Positions 44,193 to 49,113 of a DNA stretch of 49,113 nucleotides are shown piece after piece. Source of the DNA: Cryobacterium sp. Y82 (GTDB lineage: Bacteria > Actinomycetota > Actinomycetes > Actinomycetales > Microbacteriaceae); the NCBI RefSeq assembly GCF_002929495.1, contig NZ_PJJJ01000017.1:1-49113 (forward strand), given 5' to 3'. The notes below the pieces were generated by a model, which ran no database searches, was not told the origin of the DNA, and was given only the letters and a program-made list of their open reading frames with translations. The position numbers and the translations under genes were made by a program. Each line of letters starts with the position of its first letter. Within the stretch, counting starts at the first letter, position 1.

Positions 44193-46382
44193 GTGTCGCC
44201 TAGTAAGTTTGTGCTCTATCTGTCTTACGGAAATGTAGCGTCAGCTCTTGAGTTGCTCCGACGAATCTGCCAACCACAAAGTAGATCGCTTCCGCATATC
44301 ACTGCTCGATACTCCAAATTGCAAGTGCGTCCCGAAGCACTAGATCATTACTCGAATGCTCTAGTGGATGATTTAATCCTTTCAGAAGTGTCAACTTTTG
44401 ATGATGCTGCCACAGAGGCACTTGCTCTGAAGACAGTGATCATCACATGTGAATCCGAGGACTTAGAGTGGTTGTCTTATAAGCCGGATTTTCCAGACAG
44501 TATCTTTCATATCACTATTTACGATGGTGTGAAGTCTGAATTCGCCGCGCGAGTGTATTCGCTGTTGAAAAAATTCGAGTGGAACCTCAGGATCTTGAAC
44601 GATAGGCAGCGCGTTGAACCTTATGAAAAATCAAAGAGCAGTGCGACACGGGGTAGTGGCCCGTCACTAACTCCTTCTGCCTCCAATCTCCTGGAATCTC
44701 TTGCCACCAAGATTGGTGTCGGTTTGGATCTTGCCTCTCTGTCTGACGACGATAGGTTGAATTTGATAGCTGAAGTGTGCGAATTTTTGCATCATTCTTC
44801 GGAGGTCGAGCCGGCTGGATATCACCCAACAGAGTTCGCGACGGATCCCGTCGCGCGTTATGCGGGACAGGACGCGATCTCGGGGCAGGATGCTTTTTGG
44901 AGCACCAAAGAAGTCAACGCTTTCTCACCCGGCTTGCTGTCATTGCCCGATGAACGGGAATCGGCGATGTTCCTTACCCCACCTGAACTCGCCTACGACA
45001 TCGCTGCCGCGGCCGCAGTATTTGTTGACGTCAAGGAACCCGTTCGATTCGGTGATCCAGCTGTCGGGCCGGGGATTTTTTTTGCGTCCCTCCGACGACT
45101 GCTTTCCCTAATTTCATTTGAGTCGGCAGAGGGCGTTGAAATAAACCCAGACCGTGCACACGCGACCGGCAAGCGATGGAGAAGGGCTGGACTGAAGGTA
45201 ATTGTCGGCGATTTCTTGACCCAGCTTCCACCAAAAAATTTATGGACTCTGCTTTTGGCAAATCCGCCGTACGTGCGACACCAGGATATAGATAGGCCGT
45301 TGGCATGGCTGCGCGAGTCGCTGTACAAGCGCACGGGAATTCGAATTGACGGACGATCCGACCTATACATGTACTTCATTCTTACGGCCCACGATTGGCT
45401 GGCCGAGCATGCAATCGCTGCTTGGTTGCTCCCCTCTGAGCTGGTGGCAACCGACTACGGGAGAGCGCTTCGAGGATACTTGACGACGGTAGTTCGCCTC
45501 CGCCGTCTACACATTTATGACGGCAGTTCCCCGCTATTTGACAACGCTCGCATATCGTCCGCTGTAATCATCTATGAACGGTTCGCGGCGGGTGTGGGAG
45601 ACACCGTTGAAATATCTCGCGGTGGCACGCTCCTCAACCCACTCGAGACACTTACACTGCCGATGAGTTCTTTGCGAGAACGCCCGAAGTGGAACTGGGC
45701 TACTTTACAGGCGCCTGTTCAGCTTGATTCCGAGCGGACTATCGGAGACTATTTCGATATTAAACGTGGAATCGCAACCGGTGCGAATGCGCTTTTCGTT
45801 CTCGGTGAGAGTGATCTCGAACTGTATGGGGTGTGGCCGGAGTGGGTGCGTTCTTTGCTCCCAAAATCTCGATGGCTGACTTCGTCTGTCGTTGAGGCTG
45901 ATGCTGCGGGAGGACCCCTCGTCGTGCCCAGAATGTGGCTTATTGACACGTCGGAGGACCTTGACAGTATTCGAGCCAAGTCGAGTCGATTTGCCCGATA
46001 TCTCGAAATGATTCAGGAAGAGGTAGGTGCCCGAACTTTAGTAAGTCAGCGTCGACCGATTTATAGGCAGGAAGTGCGCACCGCCCCGACTTTTGTGTTC
46101 ATGTATATGGCAAAGTCCGACGTTTCAGGAGCCCGACGATTCGTTTGGAACAAGTCAAACGCCGTTGTACTGAATAGTTATCTTGGGATGACGCCCAAGC
46201 CGGAATTTGCTGCAAAATTGCAGGCAGACAGCGGACTGATGCAGCGAGTTCACTCAGCCCTAGGTGGCGTGTCAAGTAGCGAACTCCAGCGCCATGGTCG
46301 GACATATGTCTCCGGACTTCTCAAGTTGGAACCCAAGGAACTCGCGCGGGTAAGGGTAAATCTTGAATTCTTAGTCGAATGA
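44193..46382 (+). CDS. 2H-phosphoesterase-like domain fused to an N6-adenine DNA methyltransferase
   Basis: Protein of 729 aa. Residues 1-130 look like a 2H phosphoesterase: two H-I-T motifs, SLPHITARYS (His35) and FHITIYDG (His106), 71 residues apart, each after a strand-helix unit. After a linker (130-240) comes a gamma-type MTase: SAM motif I FGDPAVGPGIFF (D288), acidic GVEINPDR, VGDFL, and catalytic NPPY at 357-360 (LLANPPYVRHQDI). The C-terminal third (YFDIKRGIATGANALFVLG) resembles target-recognition regions of Eco57I/PglX-like enzymes. No nuclease motif is seen. It is the second gene after the NTase. The methyltransferase call is firm; the 2H call is by motif only. Confidence 0.85.
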   Translation: MSPSKFVLYLSYGNVASALELLRRICQPQSRSLPHITARYSKLQVRPEALDHYSNALVDDLILSEVSTFDDAATEALALKTVIITCESEDLEWLSYKPDFPDSIFHITIYDGVKSEFAARVYSLLKKFEWNLRILNDRQRVEPYEKSKSSATRGSGPSLTPSASNLLESLATKIGVGLDLASLSDDDRLNLIAEVCEFLHHSSEVEPAGYHPTEFATDPVARYAGQDAISGQDAFWSTKEVNAFSPGLLSLPDERESAMFLTPPELAYDIAAAAAVFVDVKEPVRFGDPAVGPGIFFASLRRLLSLISFESAEGVEINPDRAHATGKRWRRAGLKVIVGDFLTQLPPKNLWTLLLANPPYVRHQDIDRPLAWLRESLYKRTGIRIDGRSDLYMYFILTAHDWLAEHAIAAWLLPSELVATDYGRALRGYLTTVVRLRRLHIYDGSSPLFDNARISSAVIIYERFAAGVGDTVEISRGGTLLNPLETLTLPMSSLRERPKWNWATLQAPVQLDSERTIGDYFDIKRGIATGANALFVLGESDLELYGVWPEWVRSLLPKSRWLTSSVVEADAAGGPLVVPRMWLIDTSEDLDSIRAKSSRFARYLEMIQEEVGARTLVSQRRPIYRQEVRTAPTFVFMYMAKSDVSGARRFVWNKSNAVVLNSYLGMTPKPEFAAKLQADSGLMQRVHSALGGVSSSELQRHGRTYVSGLLKLEPKELARVRVNLEFLVE

Positions 46383-46839
46383 ATCCAACTTCTAAACATG
46401 CGGTGGGGACAAGTGCCGTGTATCAGCCTGCAAAAATGGGCATCGTGTGGGGCTGAAAAGGCGGCGTTCCTTTGAAGCCGTGCTGCGTGACGACTCACCT
46501 CGCGCAGCTATTCCGGCGGCAGCGTCCAGTCGCCAACGTGGCTGACCACGAGGGCGGGCGGGCGAGCGTGCGCTGAGCGGCACGGTTCCTGAGTATGCGG
46601 CGGTCTCATTTACGAGCACGTCCGTTCCTTTCCGTGTGCCAAGTTTGTTTGCCGGATGCGAGTAACGACAGAAAGGAGCTAGCGCAAATAGTTGCATTTG
46701 TACCGTCGTAATCCCAGTTGGCTCCAGTGAGCTTCAGCGCTGTTTGAGAAAGCGTCCGCTCGCAAACGAATATTGGCTTCTGTGGGCTCCACCTGTGGTG
46801 CGGGTGAGCGCCACTGTTCAGATTCGTGATACGCGCTGT
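46383..46839. other. Non-coding stretch after the methyltransferase gene
   Basis: About 455 bp without a supported gene. Composition returns to higher GC. AGAAAGGAG near 46670 looks like a ribosome site but no frame follows it. It may hold decayed mobile-element sequence. Confidence 0.5.
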
Positions 46840-47491
46840 TGAGCACCACTATCGGTGTGGTTGAACGCCACCTGACCGGCAGCTGCTGACCCAGCTCGGC
46901 ACCTGCTCCTTCATGGCCCGACAGCAGAACGTCGTCTTCCAAGGATTCACCGCGCCGAGGAAGTCGTATCTGGGGCGCGCGATCGCTAAACGCGCCTGCG
47001 AACACCGCATGCGAACACCGCATGCGCTGAATATTCGCGCCCATTACGTCCGCATGCCCCACCTCGAGGAAGCCTGGGTCGCAGCCCAATACACCCCCGG
47101 CGGCGCCGGCAAATGCCTGCGCAAGTATGCGGACTTCGCGTTGCTCGTCCTTTGCGAGTTGTTGCTGGACCGGTCGACGGAATCGATGCGCTGCATGTTT
47201 ATGGTGCTGATGGAGCGCCGTTACGGCAAAACGTTAACGGTGTTCGGCACCCAGTATTCGCAGATGGACTGCCACCAGCGCCTCGGCTCCGGTGTTAATG
47301 CTGACGCGATCATGGACCGGATCATCCACAACACGGTCTGGGTCGAGATCGGCACCTACAACATGAGGGAGCACATCGCGCTGGCCAGTGCCTAATCCAT
47401 GACGGACGGCGTCAGTGGCCCCCAGCCACACCACCACTGGCGCTCTTTCGCACGATCGGTGGTGCTGAACCGCACGATTGGGTGGTGCTCA
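46840..47491 (+). mobile_element. Internally deleted IS21-family remnant
   Basis: An istB-like fragment lies between imperfect inverted repeats: left TGAGCACCAC...GTGTGGTTGAACGCCACC (46840-46872) and right, on the opposite strand, TGAGCACCACCC...GTGCGGTTCAGCACCAC (47458-47491). IstA and most of the N-terminus of IstB are missing, so it cannot move by itself. Confidence 0.65.
46865..47395 (+). pseudogene. istB: IstB-like ATPase fragment (IS21 helper)
   Basis: The frame from 46865 reads LLTQLGTCSFMARQQNVVF, then AIAKRACEH, AHYVRMPHLEEAW, GKCLRKYADFALLVLCELLL, MERRYGKTLTVFGTQYSQMD and ADAIMDRIIHNTVWVEIGTY, a full run of IstB C-terminal landmarks. Walker A (normally GPTGSGKT) is degraded to GFTAPRKS and the Walker B Asp is Cys. 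A stop at 46862 cuts off the N-terminal third. It is therefore a dead copy of the IS21 helper ATPase. Confidence 0.8.
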
Positions 47492-47718
47492 CAGCCTCAA
47501 ATACTCACCTGCGGGGGCGTTGCCGCAGGGTTTCGGGCGCATGAGGTGGCTGTGGCCACGGACGTAGCTGGCGTGGACGATCATCGATTTTGTTTTTCAA
47601 CGGGATACCTCACCTGCACGATACCGCCTGCAACGGGGGACCCGATCTTAGACGGCTGGTGCTTCCTTTAAGTTGGCGGCTGTGGGATTGTTGGGCTGTG
47701 GAACTCGTGAGCATAACA

Positions 47719-48420
47719 ATGACTGCCGAGTTGATCGCTGTCGAGCCGCATTGGCTGTCAACCCTTGGCGCTATTGCCCCAGTTGTGACGGCGATAATTG
47801 CTGTCCTCGTCGGCATCGCTGGGTATTCGAAGTTTATCCGTGGCCGGACGTTTCACCCGCGGCTGACCCTCGAAATTAAGGCGACCGCGTCCAATATCGG
47901 TGGGTATTCAGCGGTGCTAGTCGTCCTCACGATCAAGAATGACGGGCACATGGGCGTGCTCCTGGATGCGGGGTACGCGCAAATCCTTGACATATTTATC
48001 GCCGACGCACCTGTATGGGATGACGCCGTGGCGAGCACTGACGGCGTCCTCCTCTGGTACGACGGAGTTGAGCCCCACCGACGGATTGATGTTTTGGCTG
48101 ATCCCGGGCTTCTTTCGCACGCGGCCCCTTCATATCGTGGGTCGAGTATTCGAGAGGGTCTGGAGGCGCTCGGCGAGTTGAGCGGCGTGCTGCTCTACAC
48201 TCATACGCTGGAACCCGGCGAGCAGATACACCGGGAACTTCTCGTTCCAGTTTCTGATGCGGTGGCTTATCTGCTCGAGTTGTCCATTCACGGGTGCAAA
48301 CATGCCGGACGAATTAGCAGACACACGGTTCACCGTCGATGCCTAGCTGGGCGGCACTCGCCGGACCTGTGGCAGTCGCGATCAATCGTGCGCAAAGATC
48401 CCCTGATGGAGGCGGTCTAG
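47719..48420 (+). CDS. Single-helix membrane protein, unknown function
   Basis: Predicted 233 aa from ATG 47719; in-frame GTG 47707 and others up to 47590 are possible, and no ribosome site is decisive. A short N-terminus leads to one hydrophobic helix (LGAIAPVVTAIIAVLVGIAG), then a soluble domain of strands (FHPRLTLEIKATASNIGGYS, AVLVVLTIKNDGHMGVLLDA). It resembles membrane-anchored beta-sandwich proteins of no known role. The C-terminus is basic. A short cysteine-rich frame starts directly after its stop. Confidence 0.6.
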   Translation: MTAELIAVEPHWLSTLGAIAPVVTAIIAVLVGIAGYSKFIRGRTFHPRLTLEIKATASNIGGYSAVLVVLTIKNDGHMGVLLDAGYAQILDIFIADAPVWDDAVASTDGVLLWYDGVEPHRRIDVLADPGLLSHAAPSYRGSSIREGLEALGELSGVLLYTHTLEPGEQIHRELLVPVSDAVAYLLELSIHGCKHAGRISRHTVHRRCLAGRHSPDLWQSRSIVRKDPLMEAV

Positions 48421-48621
48421 TTGGTAGACGATAGAGCGCCCGGCAGGGGCTCAGCGGACGGGCGCCTTTACAGCTGTCCCGTAGACGAATGTCCTAGAAC
48501 GATCGTAGCTTTAACACCTCCCGAATGCCCCGTGCATGGGGTGGTAATGACTGCAGAGGATCCCTTTAGTGAGCGGCGCCAACAGATCCGGGATAAGCGT
48601 AACGCTGCATCAGGAAACTAG
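48421..48621 (+). CDS. Small cysteine-motif protein (TTG start)
   Basis: Predicted 66 aa. TTG 48421 follows the upstream stop immediately and has GGAGG 8 nt before it, a strong ribosome site lying inside the preceding gene. Cysteines in SCPVDECPR and PPECPVHG suggest a small zinc-binding fold; the tail is charged (SERRQQIRDKRN). Function unknown. It is probably translated together with the membrane protein. Confidence 0.55.
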   Translation: MVDDRAPGRGSADGRLYSCPVDECPRTIVALTPPECPVHGVVMTAEDPFSERRQQIRDKRNAASGN

Positions 48622-49113
48622 AAGTGGAGCTAGGGACGAGTTCGCCTAGCCCGAAGGCGTGGTTGCCAAAGTGCATGACGGAATTTCCCCAGGATCGTTC
48701 GTGCCACACGTGGCCGCAATGTGCCGAGAGGCCAGCGCAGCAGCTGTGAATTCATAGCGAAACGGCGGTACGAACTCACCGATGAGGCATTCACAAAGTC
48801 CATCCGGAGGGCCGCAGACGAGAAATCGGGCGAGGTATGAGGCAGCAATCACTGTGCGGAACGCCACGTCCCAGGCATTGGCAGATGCTTGAGCATAGAA
48901 GTGATGTCATGTCATGTCATGTCATGTCATGTCCTGCCCTGTCCGGTGGTATTCCCCCACGGTTGTTCCCGCATCGTGCCTTTGCGCAACAGGCCACTTT
49001 TGAACCCCTCATGTCAAGGGCCATGAGAAACGGGGCGTTTTCTAGCCATCGTCGCAACACACGATCAAATGTGGGCTAGTTCTTTGAGCCTATCGAAGTG
49101 CGTTTGCGATGGC
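48622..49113. other. Right end of window, no gene supported
   Basis: About 490 bp. Short frames on both strands have no recognisable motif or ribosome site. It contains the pentamer array at 48904-48933. No copy of the tRNA-Gln 3' end is seen, so the island boundary is not here. Confidence 0.5.
48904..48933. repeat. Six copies of a pentamer
   Basis: ATGTC repeated six times without a mismatch (30 bp), in a region without a supported gene. Confidence 0.92.

Noticed and set aside
42108..46382. A standard CBASS operon
   Set aside because: The gene orientation is divergent, the NTase lacks a clear CD-NTase pattern beyond GS...DxD, and no Cap2/Cap3 ancillary genes are present.
44193..46382. A BREX PglX or a type IIG restriction enzyme
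   Set aside because: The protein is shorter than PglX, no other BREX gene is nearby, and no PD-(D/E)XK or other nuclease motif is visible at either end.
48646..48867. A 73-aa minus-strand frame near the right end
   Set aside because: Cysteine-containing but with no recognisable fold or ribosome site; support is too weak to call.

Overview
The window is high-GC actinobacterial DNA, most likely Microbacteriaceae (Cryobacterium-like). The pointers are actinobacterial-type SerA, a DUF222/HNH '13E12-type' gene fragment, a DUF6458 membrane protein, a fused OtsA-OtsB, the linked ilvD-ilvBN-ilvC / serA / leuB-ilvE / gltX set, and many copies of the octamer GCGGATGC (GCATCCGC). The genus is inference; no rRNA is present.

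Core part, about 1-40.2 kb. A frameshifted DUF222/HNH gene end (1-453) is followed by two overlapping crotonase-fold genes of valine/acyl-CoA breakdown. Next comes a CitB/CitA-type two-component system divergent from a dctA-type dicarboxylate transporter, then a glycine-betaine/proline-type ABC operon (proV-proW-proX). A run of minus-strand genes follows: an unknown secreted protein, a frameshifted VOC protein, a DUF1801 protein, an FKBP lipoprotein, the biotin ECF transporter bioY-bioM-bioN, a GH15 glucoamylase/trehalase-like enzyme and two small unknowns. A fused trehalose-phosphate synthase/phosphatase (no usable start codon in frame) leads into the branched-chain amino acid block ilvD, ilvB, ilvN, ilvC. 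After that come DUF998, an Nramp-like transporter lacking the canonical metal motifs, small membrane proteins, DoxX, serA, a TetR/MFS pair around a clear palindromic operator, DUF6458, leuB-ilvE, a catalytically degenerate FAH-like protein, two copies of a palindromic repeat, a class-V aminotransferase, gltX and tRNA-Gln(CTG).

Accessory part, about 40.2-49.1 kb. A small helix-turn-helix (excisionase-like) gene and a tyrosine integrase start right after the tRNA, as in islands inserted at tRNA 3' ends. Inside are a 12-copy heptamer tandem array, a CapV-like patatin phospholipase on the minus strand, and a divergent two-gene operon: a nucleotidyltransferase followed by a protein that appears to fuse an N-terminal 2H-phosphoesterase-like domain to an N6-adenine DNA methyltransferase. 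These genes are visibly AT-richer than the core and lack the GCGGATGC octamer. An internally deleted IS21-type remnant (istB fragment between imperfect inverted repeats), an unknown membrane protein and a small cysteine-motif protein follow. No second copy of the tRNA 3' end was seen, so the island probably runs past the window end.

The most interesting candidate is the patatin / nucleotidyltransferase / 2H-methyltransferase cassette (42.1-46.4 kb). It looks like a defence module and does not match a CBASS, BREX, DISARM or ordinary restriction-modification layout that I recognise. All assignments come from reading motifs by eye; no database search was possible.
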